DNA of 64,000 nt from Lentibacillus sp. Marseille-P4043 (GTDB lineage Bacteria; Bacillota; Bacilli; Bacillales; Amphibacillaceae), in the NCBI RefSeq assembly GCF_900258515.1, contig NZ_LT984884.1, positions 886,245 through 950,244 on the forward strand, given 5' to 3'. Position 1 is the stretch's first letter; each line of letters starts with the position of its first letter. The notes beneath the pieces are model-generated. The model searched no databases, was not told where the DNA came from, and saw only the letters and a list, made by a program, of their open reading frames with translations. The position numbers and the translations under genes were made by a program. Shown here one piece after another: positions 9,854 to 19,100 of this stretch.

Positions 9854-11074
9854 ATGGACTATTACGATGATAATCAAAACCCACCGCCAACAAATCCAGT
9901 TAAGAAAAAACGCCGCTTTGTTCCGGTTCTTTTTGGTATTATCATAGGTGTTGTTATTGTATTTGTAGCATTGCGATCGAACTTACTTCCAACTTCATGG
10001 ACAGAACAGGCAGAACAAACGGATCATTTTTCTAGTGGGAATGGTACTCTGGAGAATGATTCGGGAAACAATTATGTGAATGTTGATGTATCGACACAAA
10101 TTACTGATGTCGTGGAAAAAGTAAGTCCTGCAGTTGTAGGGGTTTCCAATATTCAACGTCAGGGGAACTTTTGGGAACAACAAGCACAGGAAAGTGAAGC
10201 GGGGACTGGTTCCGGTGTTATTTATAAAAAAGAAGGCGGCAATGCATACGTTATAACGAACCATCATGTTGTTGAAGGTGCAGATGAATTAGAAATAGTA
10301 TTATCAGATGAAACACATTTAAAAGCCGAGTTATTAGGCAGTGATTTGTTTTCTGATCTGGCCGTATTACGGATGAAGGACGATAAGGTGGATGGCGTCA
10401 TTGAAATGGGTTCATCTGGAAATGTCAAAGTAGGTGAACCAGCAATTGCAATTGGGAATCCACTTGGCATGAGGTTTTCAGGTTCGGTAACACAAGGGGT
10501 TATTAGTGGAAAACAACGGACAATACCACAGGATTTCAATCAGGACGGCCGGGCAGATTGGCAGGCTGAGGTTCTGCAGACAGATGCAGCGATTAACCCT
10601 GGTAACAGTGGTGGAGCACTTATTAATATCGAAGGACAGTTGATTGGAATTAACTCGATGAAGATTAATCAAACTGCTGTTGAAGGAATTGGTTTTGCCA
10701 TACCGATTGACACGGCTCGTCCAATAATCAATGAATTGGCGGAAAAGGGAAAGGTAACTAGGCCATACTTAGGTGTTGAAATTTACTCCCTTGATGAGGT
10801 CCCGCAAACCGAGTGGAAAAATACATTGAATTTGCCAAAAGAGGTAAAAGGCGGCGTCTATATTTGGAGTGTTGAACCTGTGTCTCCAGCAGATCAAGCA
10901 GGATTAAAACGCCTGGATGTTATCACGCAACTTGATGGTAAAGAGGTTCTTAACATGATTGATCTTAGAAAGATACTTTATCATGAAAAGAAAATTGGGG
11001 ATAAAGTGGATATTGTTTATTACCGAGATGGCAAAAAACAATCCACAACGATTAAACTTGGTGAACAGCGGTAG
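9854..11074 (+). CDS. htrC: HtrA-family membrane serine protease (YycK/HtrC type)
   Basis: Surface quality-control protease that degrades misfolded exported proteins. The 406-residue protein has a short cytoplasmic tail, one membrane helix (about 22-40), then a trypsin-like domain with H138 (TNHHVV), D168 (FSDLAVL) and S252 (NPGNSGGAL), and a C-terminal PDZ domain (about 305-395, SPADQAGLKRLDVI). The catalytic triad is complete. Being downstream of walJ is the usual Bacillus arrangement. An unlinked promoter is possible in the 119-bp gap. Confidence 0.95.
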   Translation: MDYYDDNQNPPPTNPVKKKRRFVPVLFGIIIGVVIVFVALRSNLLPTSWTEQAEQTDHFSSGNGTLENDSGNNYVNVDVSTQITDVVEKVSPAVVGVSNIQRQGNFWEQQAQESEAGTGSGVIYKKEGGNAYVITNHHVVEGADELEIVLSDETHLKAELLGSDLFSDLAVLRMKDDKVDGVIEMGSSGNVKVGEPAIAIGNPLGMRFSGSVTQGVISGKQRTIPQDFNQDGRADWQAEVLQTDAAINPGNSGGALINIEGQLIGINSMKINQTAVEGIGFAIPIDTARPIINELAEKGKVTRPYLGVEIYSLDEVPQTEWKNTLNLPKEVKGGVYIWSVEPVSPADQAGLKRLDVITQLDGKEVLNMIDLRKILYHEKKIGDKVDIVYYRDGKKQSTTIKLGEQR

Positions 11075-11100
11075 GACTTACAGTTAAAGGGATCATTGAG

Positions 11101-11131
11101 AAATCGCTCCACAATGCGGAGCGATTTTTCA
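11101..11131 (+). terminator. Terminator of htrC
   Basis: aaatcgctcc and ggagcgattt form a 10-bp stem with loop acaatgc and a T run. It is a strong intrinsic terminator. Confidence 0.9.
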
Positions 11132-11159
11132 TTGTCTTTCGGGCGAACATTTGTGCATA

Positions 11160-11216
11160 TGTGGATAAGTTTGTGGATAACTGTATTGTGGCAAGCTGAA
11201 AACCTAATGTGGATAA
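11160..11216 (+). promoter_or_regulatory. DnaA-box cluster 1
   Basis: Three perfect DnaA boxes TGTGGATAA (reverse of TTATCCACA) are at 11160-11168, 11172-11180 and 11208-11216, all in one orientation within 57 bp. A nearby gene start is not close, so this may be a DnaA titration or initiation-control site. An open frame runs across it but has no ribosome site and no family resemblance. Confidence 0.75.
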
Positions 11217-11338
11217 TTATTATAGAAGTATTTTATACAATAGATAGAAGGTGCAATGTAACCAGTAAATTACTCAAACTAAAAGTGCAATCTGTTGAAA
11301 CGAACAACCCCTATAGCGAAATAAGGCTTTCTACCACC

Positions 11339-11454
11339 GCAGCCCGTATATACTTCGCTTTCCGCGGGCGGCTGGAGAGCCTCCTCGTGCTAACGCACTG
11401 TGGGGTCTCACCTAGGCCTTTCCTCCCGCAGGAGTCTGCGTATATACGGGCTGC
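11339..11454 (-). repeat. Repeat family A, full copy on minus strand
   Basis: gcagcccgtatatac to gtatatacgggctgc encloses the reverse complement of the core seen at 189-302. It sits in the 767-bp gap between htrC and the DoxX gene, which otherwise holds the DnaA boxes, another copy at 11622 and nothing I recognise. Confidence 0.75.
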
Positions 11455-11621
11455 TAATAAATGCGTTCATTATTTAAAAAAGGTGAGTGATAATTAGCAT
11501 TGGAAATACACGAGGACTTTCAGGAAAAACAACAGTTGAAAATTTCTCTGAAGTAATCCAATTAATTATCAAAAAGTAAATAGTCAAAGATTTAATCAAG
11601 CAAAAGCACAACACAAGTGAG

Positions 11622-11733
11622 GGAAATACACGTAGACTCCTGCGGGAAAGCGAAGACGATAAGACCCCGCAGTGAGCGGTCTTCTCATGAGGAGGCTTAT
11701 CGCGAGCCCGCGGAAAGCGAAGTGTATTTCCGG
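11622..11733 (+). repeat. Repeat family A, variant with ggaaatacac ends
   Basis: ggaaatacacgtagactcc at the left and gtgtatttcc at the right are inverted arms. The core has 'gaccccgcagtgagcgg' and 'cccgcggaaagcgaag'. The outer arms differ from the agcccgtata type, but the core is the same family. Confidence 0.7.
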
Positions 11734-11840
11734 AACGGCGGGAGAGCAATTCTTAGTTAGGTCGCATTTCCTAACAAATACGAAATTAAAATGCTACAAA
11801 CATGATCTTAAACCGCATTAAAATTTCCGAAAGCAGAAGC

Positions 11841-12227
11841 CTAGGAGTCATTAAATTTTTTCCCTGGTAATTGCTTCCATAGCAACATCAACAAAATAAG
11901 CATGACAATGTCAAGCCGCGCTTCAAACAGGAATGAAAGAAAGCCATTATTTGTTGTTAGAATAGGAATTTTAGTTAGAAATATTGCCGCAAGCATAATA
12001 AAGATAAGTGGTGCAGTAGCCTGTTTTAAATAGAGCCGACTGACAATAAGGGTTCCACAGACAATTTCGGTTATGGCTACAAGAAATAAAAATGAATTCG
12101 GAAATGGTAATGCTAGGTTGCTGAAGACAACTTTAAAATCATCAACGAGCAGCTTCATTATTCCAGAAGTAATAAAGACATAGCCAACAGCGTAGCAAAT
12201 CCAGTTTATCGTAGGGAATTTGCCCAT
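11841..12227 (-). CDS. DoxX-family small membrane protein
   Basis: The 128-residue protein has four predicted membrane helices and a DoxX/DoxD-like layout (YVFITSGIMKLLVD, then ITEIVCGTLIV). DoxX-type proteins are small membrane proteins linked to redox or thiol stress in some bacteria, but the role here is unknown. It is monocistronic, preceded on its strand by a ggaggtgt ribosome site (12231-12238), and divergent from the ABC gene. Confidence 0.75.
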   Translation of the reverse strand: MGKFPTINWICYAVGYVFITSGIMKLLVDDFKVVFSNLALPFPNSFLFLVAITEIVCGTLIVSRLYLKQATAPLIFIMLAAIFLTKIPILTTNNGFLSFLFEARLDIVMLILLMLLWKQLPGKKFNDS

Positions 12228-12417
12228 TTGTACACCTCCAATTTACGGTCAAGCCCCGCCTTTTTTAAAAGTATATGCGACGATCTAGGCAACATTGACA
12301 AGCTTTTTGAAAAATTATCCGAACGACAGGACAGGGCAGTAAAACTCATGTAAGCTGCTTTATACGTCTTGTTCATTTGAAAACTGACGCTATTTTCCCA
12401 CTAACAATGCATTCCTG

Positions 12418-12446
12418 TTGCCAAGCTGCTCATCAACACTTATAAT
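12418..12446 (+). promoter_or_regulatory. SigA promoter of the ABC exporter gene
   Basis: TTGCCA (12418-12423), a 17-nt spacer and a perfect TATAAT (12441-12446) lie 37 nt before the ATG at 12483. Confidence 0.75.
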
Positions 12447-12482
12447 GCCGGTATACATACATAAAAAGAGGAAGTGCAACAC

Positions 12483-14198
12483 ATGATTAGACGTTTTTTG
12501 TCATACTATAAACCACATCGCCGATTATTTATGATTGATTTTTCTTGTGCAGTGATTGTGGCGCTTTTAGAATTAGCTTTTCCTGTTGCGGTACAATCGT
12601 TTATTGATACACTTTTGCCAAGTGAAGATTGGAATTTAATTGTGCTGGTTAGTATTGGACTTTTACTGGTCTATTTACTTAGCACCTTTTTACAATACAT
12701 TGTTACGTATTGGGGACATAAGCTTGGTGTCAACATTGAAACAGATATGCGGCAGCAGCTGTTTAATCACGTGCAAAAGCAGTCGTTTCGATTTTTTGAC
12801 AATACAAAGACAGGCCACATCATGAGTCGAATTACGAACGACTTATTCGATATCGGAGAACTTGCCCACCATGGCCCAGAGGACTTTTTTATTGCGATCA
12901 TGACGTTTGTTGGCGCATTTTTGCTGATGTTTAATATCAACTTTCAATTATCAGTTATCATTTTGATCATTGTACCAATCCTAGTTTGGCTGATTGCCTA
13001 CAGTAATATCAAAATGAGCAAGGCATGGCGCAATATGTACCATGACATAGCAGGGGTTAACGCACGTGTGGAGGATGCTGTTTCGGGTGTTCGCGTGGTA
13101 CAGTCGTTTACAAATGAAGAATTTGAAATGAAGCGTTTTACAAAAGATAACTATAGTTTCCGGACTGCCAAAATTGGTGCGTACAAAGTTATGGCGTTTG
13201 TCAATTCTAACATCTATATGTTGATGCGGTTTATCGTATTAGTTGTCCTTGTGGTTGGTTCTTGGTTGGCCTTTAATGACAAGCTTGAAATGGGTGAGTT
13301 AGTGGCCTTTGTATTGTTTACAAATGTGTTATTTAAACCGATTGAGAAAATCAGTGCTTTGCTTGAACTATATCCAAAAGGAATGGCAGGATTCAAACGG
13401 TTTACCGATATGCTTGATATTGCTCCAGAAGTAGTCGATCGTAAAGGTGCCAAGCAGGTAAGTGCATTAAAAGGGGATATCACCTTCTATAAAGTGACAT
13501 TTGGTTATGAAAAAACACAAGGACCAGTATTGACAGCACTAAACCTATCGATTAATGCTGGCGAAACAGTCGCGTTTGTTGGTCCATCAGGTGCCGGTAA
13601 AACAACCATAAGTTCACTCATACCGCGTTTCTATGATGTTGACAGTGGTAATATTTCTATTGATGGCATGGATATACGTGATATGACAAAAGAGTCGTTG
13701 CGCAATCAAATAGGTATTGTTCAACAGGATGTATTTTTATTCACTGGAACATTACGGGAAAATATTGCATATGGAAAACTAAATGCTACCAATGAGGAAA
13801 TTGAACAAGCTGCAAAACGTGCTCATATGGAAGAGTTTATAAACGAACTTCCGGATGGATATGAAACACAAGTTGGCGAGCGAGGACTGAAGCTTTCCGG
13901 TGGTCAGAAACAACGGATTGCGATTGCCCGAATGTTCCTGAAGAACCCACCAATTCTTATCTTAGATGAGGCAACATCCGCACTAGATACAGAAACAGAA
14001 ACAATTATCCAGAAGGCATTGACTGAATTGGCGAAGGATCGAACAACGCTAATCATCGCGCACCGATTAGCAACGATTAAAAATGCCGATCGAATCATGG
14101 TTGTGACGAAAAATGGTATTGAAGAAGAAGGAAATCATGAAGAATTGTTAAAACGGAATGGATTGTTTGCCCATTTGCATAAGGTGCAGATGCGATAA
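12483..14198 (+). CDS. ABC exporter, fused permease and ATPase (YwjA-like)
   Basis: Half-size ABC exporter, working as a dimer in the membrane. Substrate unknown; lipid or drug-like in related proteins. The 571-residue protein has six membrane helices in the first 300 residues (starting MIRRFLSYYKPHRRLF), then an ATPase domain with Walker A GPSGAGKTT, Q-loop, signature LSGGQKQR, Walker B ILILDEAT and the H-loop in IIAHRLAT. ATG 12483 is preferred to GTG 12474, since GAGGA at 12468-12472 is spaced for it. Its start resembles B. subtilis YwjA. It has its own promoter. Confidence 0.92.
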   Translation: MIRRFLSYYKPHRRLFMIDFSCAVIVALLELAFPVAVQSFIDTLLPSEDWNLIVLVSIGLLLVYLLSTFLQYIVTYWGHKLGVNIETDMRQQLFNHVQKQSFRFFDNTKTGHIMSRITNDLFDIGELAHHGPEDFFIAIMTFVGAFLLMFNINFQLSVIILIIVPILVWLIAYSNIKMSKAWRNMYHDIAGVNARVEDAVSGVRVVQSFTNEEFEMKRFTKDNYSFRTAKIGAYKVMAFVNSNIYMLMRFIVLVVLVVGSWLAFNDKLEMGELVAFVLFTNVLFKPIEKISALLELYPKGMAGFKRFTDMLDIAPEVVDRKGAKQVSALKGDITFYKVTFGYEKTQGPVLTALNLSINAGETVAFVGPSGAGKTTISSLIPRFYDVDSGNISIDGMDIRDMTKESLRNQIGIVQQDVFLFTGTLRENIAYGKLNATNEEIEQAAKRAHMEEFINELPDGYETQVGERGLKLSGGQKQRIAIARMFLKNPPILILDEATSALDTETETIIQKALTELAKDRTTLIIAHRLATIKNADRIMVVTKNGIEEEGNHEELLKRNGLFAHLHKVQMR

Positions 14199-14217
14199 CA
14201 GATCAACATATTAAAAG

Positions 14218-14285
14218 TTATACACAGTGGATAAGTGATTTTCCACATACTTATACACAAAAATCTGTGGATAGATTGTGTATAA
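14218..14285. promoter_or_regulatory. DnaA-box cluster 2
   Basis: Boxes fitting TTWTNCACA or its reverse: 14218-14226 TTATACACA, 14239-14247 TTTTCCACA, 14251-14259 TTATACACA and 14277-14285 (reverse of TTATACACA). Two one-mismatch boxes are at 14226-14234 and 14266-14274. Six sites in 68 bp, in both orientations, lie in the gap between the ABC gene and phhB. Confidence 0.75.
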
Positions 14286-14385
14286 GTCAAAATTGTCAGT
14301 TTTGGTGGCGGCATTTTCCAATTATTTCTGTTAAACTAAAGCTAACAGCATGATGGAACGAATAAATAGGAGGGGGCGTAAGAAT

Positions 14386-14682
14386 ATGGAACGATTAACG
14401 GAAGAGCAAATTACCAAGGAACTGGAACAATTACCGAAATGGAAGCGGCTTGATGAAAAGTGGGTTGCTCGAAAATATCACTTTAAAAACTATCTTGCTG
14501 GGGTGCGTTTTGTAGATCAGATCGCGGAGTATGCAGAAGGTAAGAATCACCATCCGTTTATTTCAATTGACTATAAAGCAGTTACCCTAAAGATTACTTC
14601 CTGGCAGGCAAAAGGATTAACAGACGTAGATTTTGAAATGGTTAAGCATTTTGATGAGCTGTATGAAGCGGCAGAAAAATAA
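14386..14682 (+). CDS. phhB: Pterin-4a-carbinolamine dehydratase
   Basis: This enzyme dehydrates 4a-hydroxy-tetrahydropterin, recycling pterin cofactor, or acts in related pterin chemistry. The 98-residue protein has the family core KNHHPFISIDYKAVTLKI, with the paired histidines, and then W-x-x-KGLTDVDFEM. The ATG at 14386 follows taggaggggg (14367-14376) and gives the normal family length; an upstream ATG at 14350 adds a non-family tail. In Bacillaceae without a clear aromatic hydroxylase nearby, the physiological substrate is uncertain. Confidence 0.9.
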   Translation: MERLTEEQITKELEQLPKWKRLDEKWVARKYHFKNYLAGVRFVDQIAEYAEGKNHHPFISIDYKAVTLKITSWQAKGLTDVDFEMVKHFDELYEAAEK

Positions 14683-14814
14683 GGGATTTTTTGCCGATAT
14701 TTCCCGGGAAATGTCGAAAAGACAAAGCAAAAGCGCCTGGTTAGCGACGTACGGACTGCGCCCATGCAACATGGGTGATTTAATGTTGCGACGCATTTTA
14801 CTTATAAGAAAAAG

Positions 14815-14844
14815 ATAAAGCTCGCTACTTTTAGCGAGCTTTAT
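14815..14844. terminator. Bidirectional terminator between phhB and a GNAT gene
   Basis: ataaagctcgct and agcgagctttat form a near-perfect stem between two convergent genes, with A/T tails on both sides. Confidence 0.8.
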
Positions 14845-15326
14845 ACATGTAGGACCATGCGGATTGTTTTTAAAATATGCCCATCAAAGCTATCATCAAA
14901 CTCGGAAATAACGTCAAACCCTTTTGCCTCATAAAATCTTTTTCCAATCTCGTTGTCCTTTTCCACACTAATGAATATTTCCTTTATATCCTTGAGTTCG
15001 GTAATTCCCTTCTTAAGCAAAGCAGTACCCATCCCGTTTCCTTGGTATTCAGGTAACAAATAAATCGCACCTAGTTCAGCTTTTCCCTCTTCATTAACAG
15101 GTGAGAAGTTTGCAAAGCCCACAATTTCTCCTTCAACATCAACTACATACAGATAAGATCCTGCCAAGCGTTTTTTCATCCTATCATCGTTGTAAGCCAC
15201 CTGCAAAAAATCATCCTGAATCTCCCTTGGTATGATCCCGTCATACGTACTATTCCAGCTTGTTTTTGCGACATGCTGCACGTGTGGTATATCTTCTCTT
15301 TCCATGTTTCGGACCAAATAGTTCAT
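14841..15326 (-). CDS. GNAT-family N-acetyltransferase
   Basis: It transfers an acetyl group from acetyl-CoA to an unknown amine. The 161-residue protein has the GNAT core: LGAIYLLPEYQGNGMGTALL (the acetyl-CoA pyrophosphate loop QGNGMG) and a C-terminal KRFYEAKGFDVISE. A start at 15326 follows a gggagggagaaag ribosome site on the minus strand; a longer frame to 15527 overlaps the next gene and lacks a ribosome site. Substrate unknown. Confidence 0.85.
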   Translation of the reverse strand: MNYLVRNMEREDIPHVQHVAKTSWNSTYDGIIPREIQDDFLQVAYNDDRMKKRLAGSYLYVVDVEGEIVGFANFSPVNEEGKAELGAIYLLPEYQGNGMGTALLKKGITELKDIKEIFISVEKDNEIGKRFYEAKGFDVISEFDDSFDGHILKTIRMVLHV

Positions 15327-15375
15327 ATCTTTCTCCCTCCCCGAAGAAATTAACATAGCTAACGAATTATTCTTT

Positions 15376-15921
15376 TTATTGATCAGCCCACTCACTCGCC
15401 AGCACCCCGTAAACAACATGATCGACATAATGATCATAAAGCCATTCAACTTGTCGCAGTTGTCCTTCCTTTTTGAAACCAAGCCGTTCTGGAATGGATC
15501 TGCTTTTTTGATTCTCATAAGCAGCACGAATAACGACTTTGTTTAGCTTTAATTCTTGAAAGCCATAATCCGTTAACGCACGTGCAACTCTTGTCATAAT
15601 TCCATTACCTTGATAATCCTGCCCCAACCAATAACCAATGCTCCCGACACTGTTAGCCCAATCAAGTCGGTTGAATGAAGCTGTGCCTGCGAGTTCCCCT
15701 TTAAAAAGAATACCAGTAGTTATCATCTTATTTTCTGCATACATTTGTATTGTATGTTCGATAAAAGCTTTAGAGTCATTTGCCGAAACTGTATGATCTA
15801 CCCATGAAAGCCATTCACGCAAGTAGTGACGTGAATCATCTGTTAAGTTAAACAATGCCGCTGTATCATTTAAGTCTAGTAGTTTTAGTGAAATTTCTTC
15901 ATCGATTTCATGCAAGAACAT
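15376..15921 (-). CDS. RimJ/RimL-type N-acetyltransferase
   Basis: Probable acetyltransferase of protein N-terminal amines or small molecules (RimL/YdaF type). The 181-residue protein has LLDLNDTAALF near the N-terminus, the acetyl-CoA loop DYQGNGIMTR and the ENQKSRSIPERLGFKKEGQLR end typical of this branch. The start at 15921 sits behind aggagat; the longer frame to 15969 lacks support. The next gene on the strand is also a GNAT, 49 bp downstream, so the two may be co-transcribed. Confidence 0.88.
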   Translation of the reverse strand: MFLHEIDEEISLKLLDLNDTAALFNLTDDSRHYLREWLSWVDHTVSANDSKAFIEHTIQMYAENKMITTGILFKGELAGTASFNRLDWANSVGSIGYWLGQDYQGNGIMTRVARALTDYGFQELKLNKVVIRAAYENQKSRSIPERLGFKKEGQLRQVEWLYDHYVDHVVYGVLASEWADQ

Positions 15922-16161
15922 GAAAACACATCTCCTATCTGATAAATTAGTTATGTGGTATTGTATCACAAAATTCAGTCAAGTAGAGATGACTTTTATG
16001 AAAAACATATTTATTTAGAAACTTGATTTTTGCAGGAATTTTAGGTCGTTATGTTGTATTTGTTGGAGGGGGATTTATTAGGATATTGGATAGGAAAGAT
16101 AGCATTTAAGGTAAAATATTGGATATGAGAATTGATTAAAGGCTTTTAAGGTGTGAATAAA

Positions 16162-19100
16162 ATGGATAATATGCAAAACAAATCGAGACAACGAATCGTT
16201 AAGGAAGAGCTGAAACAACTGGAAGATGCGCAGTACATACCATCAGAAGTATATACCCAGGTTGTGGAGGCACACGATCAATATTATACAGATCTGGAAC
16301 AAAGAGAAGCAGAAGCGTCTGCGCAAATGCAAAATACGGTGACAACTGAGAAAGCCAGTCCAATAGAGACGGAACCGAAGAAGGAACCTGTTGTCGCAAA
16401 GAAAACATTATCACCTCAAGAGATACGCGAGCGAAATATTACCTGGTCCCTGAATTTAGGGGTTGTTCTGCTGCTAATCGGTGGGCTGGTGCTTGCGACG
16501 AGTACATGGGAAACGTTGGATAACTGGATGAAGTCTGGATTAATAGCGCTCGTTTCGGTACTATTTTTTGGGCTTGCGCTTTTTACCAAACATATTTTAA
16601 AAATCGAAAAAACGGCATTTGCCTTTTATGTGCTTGGTAGTTTGTTCCTACCGATTGCAATCCTGTCAGTAGGCTTTTTTGAATTACTTGGCCCATATTT
16701 TTCCTTTTCTGGAGATGGGCGCTATCTATTTGGAGCTGTTGGTAGCTTCGTTATTTTACCCATCTATCTGTTGCTTGCTGAAAAATTGTCGTCACGCCTG
16801 TTCGTTTGGTTCTCCTATGTGACGGTTACTAGTTTTGCGGGCTTTTTGCTAGCGGCTCTTTATTTGCCTGTTGACGGATTTTATCTTGGAATCATGTTAT
16901 TTAATGGGTTGCTTATGTTGGTGTACAGATGGCTTAAAGATAAGCAACAAATCCAGCTGTTTATGAAGGAATTTGTACTTTATCTGCAATTCAATTTGGT
17001 TTTTTCGACACTATTGATGCTTGTTTTTTATGATCAAGAATTAATGTATAGTTTTAATTTAATTTTAACGGCGATCCTTTATTTTGCCATGATCTCGATA
17101 ACGAAACATAAGGAATATCATTTTGTCTTCAGTGTGATGCTTGTTTATGGTGCATACCAGTTAATTGAGTTTTCGGCTTTGCAAGAGGTTGGAGCAATTG
17201 TCTATGCCTTATTAGGATTTGTGTTCTTGGCAATACCTAGATTCATAGCGGATGACCGTTCTTTAAAAATAGCCTTTCGTTACACAAGTGCAGTCGTGTC
17301 TGCATGTGCATTTCTATACATTAGTTTTGAAGGAATTATGATGCGGATGAATGATCCTTCGTTTGTCATGTTGCTGGCGTATGTGATGATTGCATTGAAT
17401 TTTACGGTCCTTTCCAACATGACAAAGCAGCGATTGTTTGCTTACTTGAGTCCTGTTTTCATGTTGAGTGCACTGTATGAGGTTGTTTTATTTGGTCAGG
17501 AATGGTTTGGTTATGAGGCATTAAGTTTGCCACTGTTTGTGATGGGGCTAATCCTGTACATTGTTTTTGGTTGCTTGTTGAACGTATCATTCTTCCAAAC
17601 GATTAAAGAAAGCTCGCGGGATGTTGGCGGGATTGTCATGCTGCTATGTGTTTTGACTGACTTCCTATTTTTAAATTGGTGGCAGGTTGGAACCATGCTT
17701 CTATTAATAAGTGTTACGGCCTTATTGATGGAACGAATTGAAAAAAGGAACGTATTCACAGAGGGTGCTGCTGCCTCTTGGATTCATGCAGTATCATTGG
17801 GTCTAGCGGTGATGATGTTCTATGCTGCTATTGAAAATAATACGGTAATCGACTATTATGCTGGACCGATGCAAGCGGAAAGTTTTGTTTTGGCAGGTCT
17901 TGTTGTTCTTCTTGCTAGTTTTGGATGGCGACAATTTAAGCAAAAATCGTATGAGGAACAGGCATTTTACACGGCATATGGATTTTATGCGCTGGGAATG
18001 TTGCTAACGTTTAACTTTGACTTTGATTCCGTGCTTCGCGCAGTGATTATGCTTGGTGGAATTGGCATGGCTTATTTGCTTTACCGAAAGACAAAGCTGC
18101 TTGTTGTATCACATGTCGTCAGTGGCATCTCGCTTTTGTATTACATAACAGTATTAGTTGCCGTTCATTCGCAATTCCATATACAGTCGGAAATCTTTCG
18201 CTCGCTGCAATTTGTGACTGGTGCGGTACTGCTTTTGATTGTAGGTATCTTGATTCGTAAGCATGACACCACGTTAACGAAGAGTTTTTGGTGGGTTGGC
18301 CATCTTTATTTACCGTTTGCTTTATTGGTTAGTTTACTGGCTTCTGGGGAAAATGCTGTCTGGGCGTTCCTGTTAGCTGTGGTTATCTATGGATCTAGTT
18401 TGAAAAAGGCCAACGTGGAATCGATGATAGTGAGCTTTTTATATGCTGGATTTTTCACGTTTTGGATCGGACTTAGTCTAGGCTTTATTTTATTGGATGT
18501 AGGCGAGTATGTTCATTATGCCATGCTTGTTACGAGTATTGTTATTGCTGTTGGATGGTACGTAAGCAAGGGGGCGTGGACGAAAAGGATTGCCTTTTAT
18601 GTTATTCCATTTTCCGTGTTAGGTGTTTTGGTTTTCACACTCGAGCGTGACTTTGACTTTACATTATTTATCGTTACGTCGCTTTATGCGATACTGACGT
18701 TATTCATGATGCGTAAGGAAAAATGGGATATCTTTAATGTTTTCCCGCTTGCACTGGTCTTCTACGGGCTATGGCTATATCAAGGTGGGTTGCTCACAAC
18801 GGATTACGCCATGCTATTTAGACTTATTGTGTTTGCAGGGATCCTTACTATTGTTGGTTTACTGATTTATCCTAATATGTATGAGGAACAAAAGGGGAAA
18901 ATCCCATACAAGGTTGATTGGTATTCGATCATTGGCTTTATTGCGCTATGTGATTTGTATGTTGTAACAGCAGAACCACTATGGGCAAAACTATTGCCTG
19001 GGATATTAATTTCACTATTTTTATTGTTGCAGCGGAAGCGTATTCCATATGTACCAGCAAAATGGATCCTATTTGGTGCATGTGTTTACTTGCTGCAGCC

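Noticed and set aside
11096..11497. 133-residue frame after htrC
   Set aside because: It runs across a terminator, DnaA boxes and a repeat, and has no ribosome site or family resemblance.
14633..14818. 61-residue frame after phhB
   Set aside because: It overlaps the phhB 3' end in another phase, and the next element is a terminator; no ribosome site.
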